Source: Pseudomonadota bacterium
Lineage (GTDB): Bacteria; Pseudomonadota; Alphaproteobacteria; Reyranellales; Reyranellaceae
Reading direction: 5' to 3'
Length of the DNA: 6,742 bases
NCBI GenBank assembly: GCA_023436825.1
Contig: JAEZHS010000596.1
Span: 1 to 6,742, forward strand
Position numbers and translations under genes: made by a program. The notes under the pieces were generated by a model. That model was not told the DNA's origin. It worked only from the letters and a program-made list of their open reading frames with translations, and did not search any database. Positions 1 through 5,588 of the stretch are shown here, in pieces (position 1 is the stretch's first letter; each line of letters opens with the position of its first letter).

Positions 1-68
1 TCGCCGCCTTCCATGACCGCGACGCACGAATTGGTCGTACCGAGGTCGATACCAATGACTTTTGCCAT
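1..68 (-). CDS. dnaK: DnaK (Hsp70) chaperone, N-terminal fragment
   Basis: Only the first 22 codons are in the window; the gene runs off the left edge. The translation begins [20 protein letters not shown], the N-terminus of bacterial DnaK. It includes the phosphate-1 loop of the actin-like ATPase fold (GIDLGTTNS, residues 6-14), which contacts ATP phosphates. DnaK is the cytosolic ATP-driven chaperone that binds exposed hydrophobic peptide segments. It works with DnaJ, and with GrpE, which is encoded immediately upstream on the same strand. The ATG at 66-68 is supported by a purine-rich stretch (AAGGGAAGAGAG) about 10 bases upstream and by exact agreement with the family N-terminus. The 194-base gap to grpE holds a promoter-like sequence, so dnaK may have its own promoter as well as readthrough from grpE. 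Identity is secure despite the short fragment. Confidence 0.96.
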   Translation of the reverse strand, partial: MAKVIGIDLGTTNSCVAVMEGG

Positions 69-168
69 GACTGCTCTCTCTTCCCTTGGCAGGTCGTCTC
101 GGCCCCTAAGGCACCCAGCCGACCCCCGAATGTGTTACCTGCCGGAAAAACCGGGTCAGGACAGGGGC

Positions 169-196
169 TATATAGGTCCTATCGGCGTGGCTGCAA
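169..196 (-). promoter_or_regulatory. Candidate dnaK promoter (heat-shock sigma or housekeeping type)
   Basis: Read on the minus strand, TTGCAG (191-196) is followed after 16 bases by TATATA (169-174). With heat-shock sigma-32 alignment the same DNA reads ATTGCA, 14 bases, ACCTATATA. By eye this matches six of eight defined positions of the enterobacterial -10 consensus CCCCATNTA and four of six of CTTGAA. The predicted start is near 162, giving a leader of about 95 bases to dnaK. This is the best promoter-like element in the grpE-dnaK gap, but it rests on pattern matching only. The leader also contains a small hairpin (CCGG-AAAAA-CCGG, 142-154). Confidence 0.45.
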
Positions 197-236
197 TGAC
201 TTGACGGGCCGAAAAGTGACGAATCCGACGCATTCC

Positions 237-259
237 GTGGCCTTTCGGGCCGCGGCCAC
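237..259 (-). terminator. Weak stem-loop just after grpE stop
   Basis: GTGGCC (237-242) and GGCCAC (254-259) form a 6-bp stem with an 11-base loop, starting 4 bases past the grpE stop. No T-run follows on the minus strand, so this is not a standard intrinsic terminator. It may stabilise the grpE 3' end or reduce readthrough into dnaK, or it may simply reflect GC richness. Confidence 0.25.
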
Positions 260-262
260 CGA

Positions 263-853
263 TTAGTTCTCGTTGCTGGCCGGCCGCACCGCCGGGCCGC
301 CCTTGGACACCCCCACCATGGCCGCCCGCAACAGGCGGCCGGCGATCAGGTAGCCCGGGATCAGCTCCTGGACGACCGTGCCGGAGGGAACCGACGGGTC
401 CTCGACCTCCATCATCGCCTGATGGAATTCGGCATTGAACGGCTTGCCCAGCGCCTCGATGCGGGTGACGCCATGACGCTCCAGCACCGACTGCAATTCG
501 CGTTCGGTGGCCTGCACGCCCACGATCACGTTCTTCAGCGCCGGGTCGACCGCGCCGGCATCGCCGGGCAACACCGACAGGGCGCGGCCGAGATTGTCGG
601 CGACCGACAGTACGTCCTTGGCAAAGCGCTCGATGCCGAACTTGCGCTCGCGCTCGACATCCTGCTGGGCGCGGCGGCGCACGTTCTGTGCCTCCGCGAG
701 CGCGCGCAGGAGCTTGTCCTGCAGATCGGCCTTCTCGGCCTGAAGCTGCTGCAGCTCGCCTGCCGCCTCCGGCTTGGCAGGAATGTCGACCGCGTCGTCC
801 GGCTCGACCGGCATCTCAGCCGGGGCGCCGCCCGCGGTTGGATCGCTGGCCAT
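263..853 (-). CDS. grpE: GrpE nucleotide exchange factor
   Basis: This 196-residue protein is the cytosolic nucleotide-exchange factor that releases ADP from DnaK and so resets the chaperone cycle. Residues 1-30 are a low-complexity acidic, Pro/Ala-rich tail. Residues about 31-85 are a heptad-like helix (LQQLQAEKADLQDKLLRALAE onward) matching the long paired helix by which GrpE dimerises and senses temperature. The family core follows: the segment around GVQATERELQSVLERHGV (112-129), then KPFNAEFHQAMMEV (137-150), then the beta-wing that contacts DnaK, ending in GYLIAGRLLRAAMVGVSK (167-184). Length is normal for the family. The ATG at 851-853 has an AGGG Shine-Dalgarno 7 bases upstream. It lies directly upstream of dnaK on the same strand. 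The usual alphaproteobacterial upstream neighbour hrcA is absent; a dioxygenase gene occupies that place. Confidence 0.97.
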   Translation of the reverse strand: MASDPTAGGAPAEMPVEPDDAVDIPAKPEAAGELQQLQAEKADLQDKLLRALAEAQNVRRRAQQDVERERKFGIERFAKDVLSVADNLGRALSVLPGDAGAVDPALKNVIVGVQATERELQSVLERHGVTRIEALGKPFNAEFHQAMMEVEDPSVPSGTVVQELIPGYLIAGRLLRAAMVGVSKGGPAVRPASNEN

Positions 854-855
854 AC

Positions 856-869
856 GTTATCCCTATAAC
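856..869 (-). promoter_or_regulatory. grpE ribosome-binding site inside a small hairpin
   Basis: On the minus strand GTTAT-AGGG-ATAAC forms a 5-bp stem with the AGGG Shine-Dalgarno as its four-base loop. The loop lies 7 bases before the grpE ATG. The site fixes the grpE start. Whether the AU-rich stem affects translation with temperature is inference; it is short and would be weak. Confidence 0.4.
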
Positions 870-894
870 AAGTGGTTTCTTTAAGCGGGCCTTC

Positions 895-922
895 ACTTAG
901 GGATGACCGCGTCCGCGGTCAA
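895..922 (-). promoter_or_regulatory. Candidate grpE promoter overlapping a hairpin after the dioxygenase gene
   Basis: On the minus strand TTGACC (917-922) is followed after 14 bases by CCCTAAGT (895-902), a spacing and -10 type that recall sigma-32 promoters (CTTGAA / CCCCATNT). The same TTGACC with 17-base spacing gives only a poor housekeeping -10 (TAAGTG). The predicted start lies about 35 bases before grpE. The element overlaps a 7-bp stem TGACCGC-GTCC-GCGGTCA (904-921) that lies 33 bases past the dioxygenase stop and could limit readthrough; no T-run follows it. Confidence 0.4.
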
Positions 923-954
923 CCACGTCATTTGCGCGCGGGGTTGCAACCGCG

Positions 955-2010
955 TCACACCGCCTCCAGCGGCGCGTGCAACCTGGTGCCGCGCACGATG
1001 ATGCCGCCGCGATCGCCGATCGTGACTGAACCGTAGCGCTGGGCGAACACCTCGGGCAGCGGCCGTGCGTCCGACGCCGCCAGCCACAAGCGCAGCAGGT
1101 GACGGCGCCGTTCCGGCTCAGGCCAGTCCACGAAGCCGGTGCGGTCGTGCAGCATGGTGTGGTTGTGCACGAGCTGCACGTCGCCCGGCTTGAACTCCAT
1201 GAACAGGTTGAGCTTGGGATCGTTGGCCAGCGAATCGAACAGGTCGAGCGCTTCGACATGGGCTGCCGTGAGGCGCGGTGCGTCTTCGAAGCGCTGGGCC
1301 GAATCGATGTACTGCCGCTGATAGATCGCCGTCAGGAAACCTTTGTGCCAGTTGAAGACCGGGATCTCGAAGTACGGTTTCTGGCCGACCGGCACTTCGC
1401 CCCGGCGGTCGGTGGCGAGTGGCTGGAACAGGATCTCGAGCAGATCGGGCCGGCGGCGGCGCATCTCATTGAAGATGGTGGTCGAGCTCACCAGAGCGGA
1501 CAGGCCGCCCGACTGCGCCGTCTTGAGGCACAGCAGTCCGACGATGTCACAGGAATCGGTGTGATAAGTCTGACGCTCGTTGGTCTGGTAGATACGCACG
1601 TTGGGATCGTGCACGTCGAGCCCGAGATCCTGCACGTGGCCCAGCACATGGCCCTTGCCGTTCTGCGAGCGCGCGCTGCCGAGATGGGCGCCCAGGCCGA
1701 AGAAAGCCGTCGCCGATTCGCGCATCGACCAGCGCTCGACCGGCAGGCCACGCAGCAACAGGAAGCCGCGGCCGTTCAGCACCTCGTCGCGCACCCGCGC
1801 CTTGAGCCTGGGGCCGAGCGTCGGCAACGGAAAGTCCGTCGGCGTTATCGCCGCGATGTCGGCGTCACGCCGCGCCAGCGACGTCGCCGCACTCTCGACC
1901 TCGGTGACCTCCGCGGCGCTGAGGGGCATCAGCCAGTCGTCGCGCCTGGCCATCTCGGGGCCGTACCAGGCCGCCGCTCCGGTCTGCTCCGGCGGAAGCT
2001 CGAACGTCAT
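955..2010 (-). CDS. TauD/TfdA-family Fe(II)/2-oxoglutarate dioxygenase, substrate unknown
   Basis: This 351-residue protein belongs to the TauD/TfdA (clavaminate synthase-like) superfamily. These non-haem iron enzymes couple decarboxylation of 2-oxoglutarate to hydroxylation of a small molecule in the cytosol. Visible marks are: the facial-triad HxD as His150-Thr-Asp152 within QTYHTDSCD; the distal His in the C-terminal strand, most likely His288 in MLHDRTGF; and a 2-oxoglutarate-binding Arg within RRRHLLRLW (301-310). The segment RGFLLLRGLP (81-90) is the typical early strand of the family. The reading frame continues upstream into pip, but the ATG at 2008-2010 is preferred. It has AAGGAAA 8 bases upstream, lies 17 bases after the pip stop, and the longer version would read across pip in another frame. 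It is co-directional with pip and probably co-transcribed. The motifs give the chemistry but not the substrate; taurine or 2,4-D should not be assumed. Confidence 0.9.
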   Translation of the reverse strand: MTFELPPEQTGAAAWYGPEMARRDDWLMPLSAAEVTEVESAATSLARRDADIAAITPTDFPLPTLGPRLKARVRDEVLNGRGFLLLRGLPVERWSMRESATAFFGLGAHLGSARSQNGKGHVLGHVQDLGLDVHDPNVRIYQTNERQTYHTDSCDIVGLLCLKTAQSGGLSALVSSTTIFNEMRRRRPDLLEILFQPLATDRRGEVPVGQKPYFEIPVFNWHKGFLTAIYQRQYIDSAQRFEDAPRLTAAHVEALDLFDSLANDPKLNLFMEFKPGDVQLVHNHTMLHDRTGFVDWPEPERRRHLLRLWLAASDARPLPEVFAQRYGSVTIGDRGGIIVRGTRLHAPLEAV

Positions 2011-2018
2011 GCGTCGGG

Positions 2019-2025
2019 TTTCCTT
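2019..2025 (-). promoter_or_regulatory. Ribosome-binding site for the dioxygenase gene
   Basis: AAGGAAA on the minus strand, 8 bases before the ATG at 2010 and just downstream of the pip stop codon. It decides the start of the dioxygenase against the much longer open frame that continues through pip. Confidence 0.75.
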
Positions 2026-2027
2026 GT

Positions 2028-3038
2028 TCACGTTTCCCAGGGAAAGCGCGGCGCAAACAGGTCGACGTCGCTGCTCGCCAGCCGCGAGCTCTCGGTGGCG
2101 TTGACCAGCGCTGCGCGGATGCCCGGTTCGAGCGCGCTGTGGCCGGCGTCGGGCACGACGACATAGCGCGCCTCGGGCCAGGCGCGCGCCAGCCCGTCGG
2201 CGGTGACCGGCGGGCAGACGATGTCGTAGCGACCCTGCACGATGGTGCAGGGCAGATGGCGAATGCGGTCGAGAGTCGACCATGGCCAGCCTTCGGGCAC
2301 GAACGTGCCGTGGGCGAAGTAGTGCGCCTCGATGCGCGACAGGGCGAGCGCGAAGCCGCCATGGTCGGATTCGAAAGGCGCGCGCGCGGTGGGATAGAGC
2401 GTCGAGCAGGCCGCCTCGTAGCGGCTCCAGGCGCGCGCCGCGGGGCGATGGTTGTCGGGATTGCGGTCGGTCAGGCGGCGGTAATAGTTCCCAAGAAGGT
2501 CGGCGCGCTCGGCCGGCGGCAGGTGTTCGGCGAAGTCGCGCCACGCCTCAGGGAAGATCGCGCGCATGCCGTGGAGGAACCACTCGATCTCCGAGCGCGC
2601 GCCGAGGAAGATGCCGCGCAGGATGAAGCCGGTGACGCGCTCGGGATGTTTCAGGCCGTAGGCCAATGCCAGCGTGCTGCCCCACGAGCCGCCGAACAGC
2701 AGCCACTGCTGGATGCCGAGATGGGTCCTGAGCTTCTCCATGTCGGCCACGAGATGGCTGGTGGTGTTGTCGTGCAGTTCGCCGAGCGGCATGGAGCGGC
2801 CGCAGCCGCGCTGGTCGAAGATCACGATGCGGTAGAATTGTGGGTCGAAGAAGCGGCGATGTACGGGCGCCGAGCCGGCGCCCGGCCCGCCGTGCAGGAA
2901 CAGGACCGGCACGCCGTCCGGATTGCCGCTCTGTTCCCAATAGATTGTGTGTCGCCCGTCGACCGCCAGCATGCCGCTGGCATAGGGCGAGATTTCCGGG
3001 AACAGATCGGAGCGAAGCGGGGTTTCTGAACGCGGCAT
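2028..3038 (-). CDS. pip: Proline iminopeptidase-like alpha/beta hydrolase (family S33)
   Basis: This 336-residue cytosolic serine peptidase of the alpha/beta-hydrolase fold is expected to cleave N-terminal proline (or similar) residues from peptides. The N-terminal signature WEQSGNPDGVPVLFLHGGPG (34-53) contains the HGGPG oxyanion-hole motif (49-53). DQRGCGRS (75-82) is the family hallmark. The nucleophile is Ser118 in GGSWGS (116-121); the acid is Asp272 in GRYDIVCPP; the base is His300 in DAGHSA. A cap domain occupies about residues 140-245. The catalytic set is complete and the length is slightly above the usual 310-320. The ATG at 3036-3038 matches the family start but has only a weak purine stretch (GGACTGAAG) upstream. 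It is the first gene of a probable two-gene unit with the dioxygenase. Family is near-certain; strict prolyl specificity is inferred. Confidence 0.93.
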   Translation of the reverse strand: MPRSETPLRSDLFPEISPYASGMLAVDGRHTIYWEQSGNPDGVPVLFLHGGPGAGSAPVHRRFFDPQFYRIVIFDQRGCGRSMPLGELHDNTTSHLVADMEKLRTHLGIQQWLLFGGSWGSTLALAYGLKHPERVTGFILRGIFLGARSEIEWFLHGMRAIFPEAWRDFAEHLPPAERADLLGNYYRRLTDRNPDNHRPAARAWSRYEAACSTLYPTARAPFESDHGGFALALSRIEAHYFAHGTFVPEGWPWSTLDRIRHLPCTIVQGRYDIVCPPVTADGLARAWPEARYVVVPDAGHSALEPGIRAALVNATESSRLASSDVDLFAPRFPWET

Positions 3039-3127
3039 GTGACTTCAGTCCGAATCACTGCCACAGCCGCGCCTTTTGTTCCAGCCTCACCACGCGCATT
3101 GCGACGGCCATGGCCAGAGCACAATCT

Positions 3128-3149
3128 GCCCGGCTGGAATCAGCTGGGC
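3128..3149. repeat. 9-bp hairpin in the divergent region
   Basis: GCCCGGCTG (3128-3136) and CAGCTGGGC (3141-3149) pair over 9 positions with one G-T wobble and a 4-base loop GAAT. It lies between the divergent pip and protease genes, about 90 bases upstream of the pip start. It could be an operator or a leader hairpin. A separate 10-base palindrome GGCCATGGCC lies at 3106-3115. I see no coding sequence in 3039-3274: the open frames there lack support and cross the palindromes. Confidence 0.5.
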
Positions 3150-3187
3150 GGATCGTGCCCCGTGAAACAATCATCTCCCGTGCGCGC

Positions 3188-3233
3188 GAATCCGACCAGA
3201 TCGAACCGCGTGCGGTTCAATCTGGTCGGATTC
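3188..3233. repeat. Near-perfect 46-base palindrome upstream of the M48 protease gene
   Basis: Two 22-base arms (3188-3209 and 3212-3233) are reverse complements with a single mismatch (C at 3202 opposite A at 3219), separated by GT. The left arm begins GAATCCGACCAGAT and the right arm ends ATCTGGTCGGATTC. No T-run follows on either strand, so it is not a classic terminator. It ends 41 bases before the protease GTG. It could be a dispersed palindromic repeat, a cruciform or binding site, or a structured 5' leader element. Its presence is certain; its role is not. Confidence 0.9.
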
Positions 3234-3264
3234 CGCTCTACCGTCTAAGGTCGCGGCGGGGAGC

Positions 3265-3270
3265 AGGAGG
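3265..3270 (+). promoter_or_regulatory. Ribosome-binding site for the M48 protease GTG start
   Basis: AGGAGG lies 4 bases before the GTG at 3275-3277. The spacing is somewhat short, but the site is a full consensus match and there is no ATG near the signal peptide, so it fixes the start. Confidence 0.75.
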
Positions 3271-3274
3271 GTCA

Positions 3275-4684
3275 GTGGTTTTCCGCCGGTTACTCGTACT
3301 TCTCGCACTCCTCGCCAGTGTCGCTGCCTGCGCGCTTCCCAGCGATTCGTCGCAGACGGCCAGTTCGTCGCGCCCTGGTATCCCGACCCTGCCGCGCGAG
3401 CTCGAACGCGACGTCGGGTCGGCCTATCCGGATGCAGCGCTGCAGGCCTATGTCGATCGCGTCGGCCAGAAGGTCGTCAGCCAGTCCAGCGTCTCCGGCA
3501 CTTATCGCTTCGTCGTGCTCGACCAGCCGCTGGCCAATGCGCATGCAGCAGGCGGCTATGTCATGGTGACGCGCGGGCTGCTCGCTCTGCTCGATGACGA
3601 GGCCGAGCTGGCAGCCGCCCTCAGCCACGAGGTCGGCCACGTCGTGCAGCGCCATGCCTTCCAGCGGGCGCGGCAGAGGCAGAGCGTGCTCGACGCCGCC
3701 GTCGAGGCTGCCACATCGACCGGATCGATCACGGTCGGACGCTCGGTAGCGCGCGACGGGCTGCTGGCCTTGCGTCGCTATTCGCGCGAACAGGAACTGG
3801 AGGCCGACAAGATCGGCGTCGCCATGCTGGTGAAGGCGGGCTATCGCGGCAGCGCCATGGCGAGCCTCATCGACAAGCTGCGCCGGCAGGGGCAGCTCGA
3901 ACTGCAGCTGATGGGCGAGGCGCCCGATTCGATCGACCGACGCAGCTCGACGTCGACCCATCCCGCGCCGGTCGAGCGGCGCATCGCCCTGCAGGGCGTC
4001 GGCGACGCCACGGCGCCCGGCGAGTCCAACCGGGCGGCGTTTCTCGCGGCCATCAACGGCATGTCGGTCGACGATCCGCCGCAAGAAGGTTTCGTGCGCG
4101 GCAACCGCTTTCTCCATCCGGTGCTGCGGCTAGCCTTCGCGGCGCCGGGCGACTTCCGCCTGTTCAACGATACCGACGGCGTCCTGGGCGTCGGCCGCGA
4201 CCGGTCGCTGCTCTTCTTCGCCTGCACCGACGCGCCCCAGGACGGCCTCGCCGACTGGATGCGCAATCGCTTGAAGCCCACGCCGACCGACATTCAGACC
4301 ACCGAAATCGGCGGCGCCGAGGCCGCGATCGGGGCGCGGCCGCGCGGCTCCGACACGGGGTTGGGCCAGGCGCGCTATGTCCTCATCCGGCACGGCGATC
4401 GCGTCTGCTTCTTCAATCTCCTGAGCGACGGGGCCGACCGCGACCAGCGCATCGAGGTTCTGATCAACGCCGCGCGCACTTTCCGCAGCCTGTCCGAGGC
4501 CGAAGCGGCGGCCTTGCGGCCATACCGGCTGCGCGTCGTGCCGACGGCCGGCACCAGCGCGGCACAGCTTGCCCAGCGCCTGCCCTACACCGACTACAAG
4601 ATGGAACGGCTGCTGCTGCTGAACAGCGTCGACAGTGGCGCCGAGCTGATGCGGCTGCCGGAGGTCAAGACCATCGAGCCTTAA
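3275..4684 (+). CDS. M48-family zinc metalloprotease lipoprotein with LysM-like C-terminus
   Basis: This 469-residue protein is predicted to act in the periplasm, anchored to a membrane by lipid. Residues 1-18 are a lipoprotein signal peptide (basic FRR, then a Leu/Ala core) ending in lipobox VAAC with Cys19. The M48 domain has the zinc motif HEVGH at 118-122 in AALSHEVGHVVQRHA. The third ligand is probably Glu174 of the ELEAD motif (174-178), as in the ExxxD of this family. The GGYVMVTRGLLALLDDEAELA stretch before HEVGH is typical of BepA/LoiP-like members. Residues about 275-410 form a second domain I do not recognise by name. Residues about 416-469 resemble a LysM repeat. Unlike BepA there are no evident TPR repeats. 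The open frame extends upstream through pip antisense; the GTG is chosen because of the AGGAGG and the signal peptide. The likely role is degradation of misfolded envelope proteins, by analogy with BepA. Confidence 0.9.
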   Translation: MVFRRLLVLLALLASVAACALPSDSSQTASSSRPGIPTLPRELERDVGSAYPDAALQAYVDRVGQKVVSQSSVSGTYRFVVLDQPLANAHAAGGYVMVTRGLLALLDDEAELAAALSHEVGHVVQRHAFQRARQRQSVLDAAVEAATSTGSITVGRSVARDGLLALRRYSREQELEADKIGVAMLVKAGYRGSAMASLIDKLRRQGQLELQLMGEAPDSIDRRSSTSTHPAPVERRIALQGVGDATAPGESNRAAFLAAINGMSVDDPPQEGFVRGNRFLHPVLRLAFAAPGDFRLFNDTDGVLGVGRDRSLLFFACTDAPQDGLADWMRNRLKPTPTDIQTTEIGGAEAAIGARPRGSDTGLGQARYVLIRHGDRVCFFNLLSDGADRDQRIEVLINAARTFRSLSEAEAAALRPYRLRVVPTAGTSAAQLAQRLPYTDYKMERLLLLNSVDSGAELMRLPEVKTIEP

Positions 4685-4691
4685 GTCTTCG

Positions 4692-4718
4692 TCTTCCGGA
4701 CGCGCGCGGTCCGGAAGA
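4692..4718. terminator. Perfect stem-loop between convergent genes
   Basis: TCTTCCGGAC (4692-4701) and GTCCGGAAGA (4709-4718) form a perfect 10-bp stem with a 7-base loop. It lies between the protease stop (4684, plus strand) and the phosphatase-like stop (4720, minus strand), filling most of the 35-base gap. Neither strand has a T-run after the stem. It is best read as a shared bidirectional terminator or 3'-end-protecting hairpin. Confidence 0.6.
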
Positions 4719-4719
4719 G

Positions 4720-5514
4720 TCATGACTCGAACCTCTCGAGCAGCGTGCCGCTGCCATCGAGCGCCACCAGCGCCGGCGCCTGGCGCGTCACGGTCAGCAC
4801 CCGGCCGTCGTCTCCCGATTCACCGGACCCTGTACCGCGGACCAGCCGCGTCAATCCTGTCCAGCCGGCATCGGCGCCGCGCGCCAGGGCAGTGGCGAGC
4901 GCGCCGTCGCTCTGGCTGTTCCACCAGAAGGCGTCGGCCTGGTCGTCGATTGGCCGCGTCGCGTCGACGCCCGCCGCCGACAGCAGCACCACGCCATTGG
5001 CGCTGAGCGCGGCGCGGGTCAGGGAATTCAGGAGCTCGGCATGGCCGGGGCGCGCCATCTGCGCCCGGCGCAGGCCGACGGTCCAGCGCGCGATCGCGGT
5101 CGCGCCGCCACGGCAGGCGATGCGGCCGTCCTCGACGTTGCCGCCATAGGCGGCCACCGTCGCGGCGAGGCCGCGTGCCAGCATCCAGTCGAGCACTGAA
5201 AGCGGCGACATGGCGAACTGCAGGCTGAGCAGCTTGTGCCACATCTCCTCCTGGGCGCCTCGCAGGAAGAAGACATCGCAGGCAAGATTGGCCGCCATCA
5301 GCCGGCGGCGCAGCAACAGCATCAGATCCAGCGTTCGGCCAGGGTCGCCGTCGCCGCCCAGCATGTTGCCCAGCACCACCAGCTTGTCGCCGCGCTGCCA
5401 GCGCTGCAGCAGCGTGCCGGCCAGAGCCTCGAGCGCCCGGTCGTTGCCCTGCTGGGCGCCAAGCGCCCAGATGCGGCCGCCGTCGCCGAGGCGGGCGATG
5501 GTGGCACCAGTCAT
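4720..5514 (-). CDS. PPP-phosphatase-like protein lacking the metal-binding motifs (probable pseudophosphatase)
   Basis: This 264-residue protein follows the layout of bacterial PPP-type serine/threonine phosphatases, but each signature is degraded. The opening GGRIWALGAQQGN (12-24) sits where family members have RIYAIGDIHG: Asp became Ala20 and His became Gln22. VVLGNMLGGDGD (46-57) replaces GDYVDRG. FLRGAQEEM (83-91) replaces GNHE, with Ala87-Gln88 for Asn-His. VVLLSAAGVD (175-184) replaces the LFVHAGI strand, with Ala180 for His. TGLT (219-222) may stand for GHT. Spacing between the motifs is preserved, and the frame is open with normal codon use, so this is not a decaying gene. It probably binds a partner or ligand rather than hydrolysing phosphate. 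It lies downstream of carD beyond a strong terminator. The ATG at 5512-5514 has no clear Shine-Dalgarno. Membership of the fold is inferred from motif order, without a profile search. Confidence 0.8.
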   Translation of the reverse strand: MTGATIARLGDGGRIWALGAQQGNDRALEALAGTLLQRWQRGDKLVVLGNMLGGDGDPGRTLDLMLLLRRRLMAANLACDVFFLRGAQEEMWHKLLSLQFAMSPLSVLDWMLARGLAATVAAYGGNVEDGRIACRGGATAIARWTVGLRRAQMARPGHAELLNSLTRAALSANGVVLLSAAGVDATRPIDDQADAFWWNSQSDGALATALARGADAGWTGLTRLVRGTGSGESGDDGRVLTVTRQAPALVALDGSGTLLERFES

Positions 5515-5526
5515 TCGCGGTTCATG

Positions 5527-5561
5527 AAAAAGGCGGCGCGACGTTTCCGTCGGCCGCCTTT
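5527..5561 (-). terminator. Intrinsic terminator after carD
   Basis: On the minus strand AAAGGCGGC (5561-5553) pairs with GCCGCCTTT (5537-5529). An inner 5-bp stem CGACG/CGTCG has a 4-base loop and one bulged base. A run of five T (5531-5527) closes it. This is a textbook intrinsic terminator 27 bases past the carD stop. It ends only 12 bases before the ATG of the phosphatase-like gene, leaving no room for a full promoter between them. Confidence 0.88.
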
Positions 5562-5588
5562 CATCTCATTTTCTACCGGGTCCGCCGT

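Noticed and set aside
69..262. A CIRCE (HrcA) operator before dnaK
   Set aside because: I looked for TTAGCACTC-N9-GAGTGCTAA and found nothing close on either strand here or upstream of grpE.
1099..2166. A 355-codon open frame on the plus strand, antisense to the dioxygenase gene
   Set aside because: It is the shadow of a high-GC gene on the other strand: low-complexity, Arg/His/Gln-rich, no family motif, and the opposite strand encodes a clear enzyme with catalytic residues.
2011..2544. An upstream extension of the dioxygenase frame
   Set aside because: It lies inside pip in another frame and is Arg/Ala-rich without motifs; the ATG at 2010 has a good ribosome-binding site.
2139..3029. A 296-codon open frame on the plus strand, antisense to pip
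   Set aside because: Same shadow effect; pip on the minus strand has a full catalytic triad and family signatures.
3188..3233. The palindrome as an insertion sequence end or phage attachment site
   Set aside because: No transposase, integrase, target-site duplication or tRNA is nearby; a single palindrome does not support it.
3039..3248. A 69-codon open frame on the plus strand in the divergent region
   Set aside because: No ribosome-binding site, no recognisable motif, and it reads straight through the palindrome.
2840..3274. An upstream extension of the M48 protease frame to an ATG at 2840
   Set aside because: It would run antisense through pip and through the 46-base palindrome and would bury the lipoprotein signal peptide inside the protein. 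The GTG at 3275 with AGGAGG is far better.
3290..4117. A 275-codon open frame antisense to the M48 protease
   Set aside because: Shadow of the protease; no supporting start site or motif.
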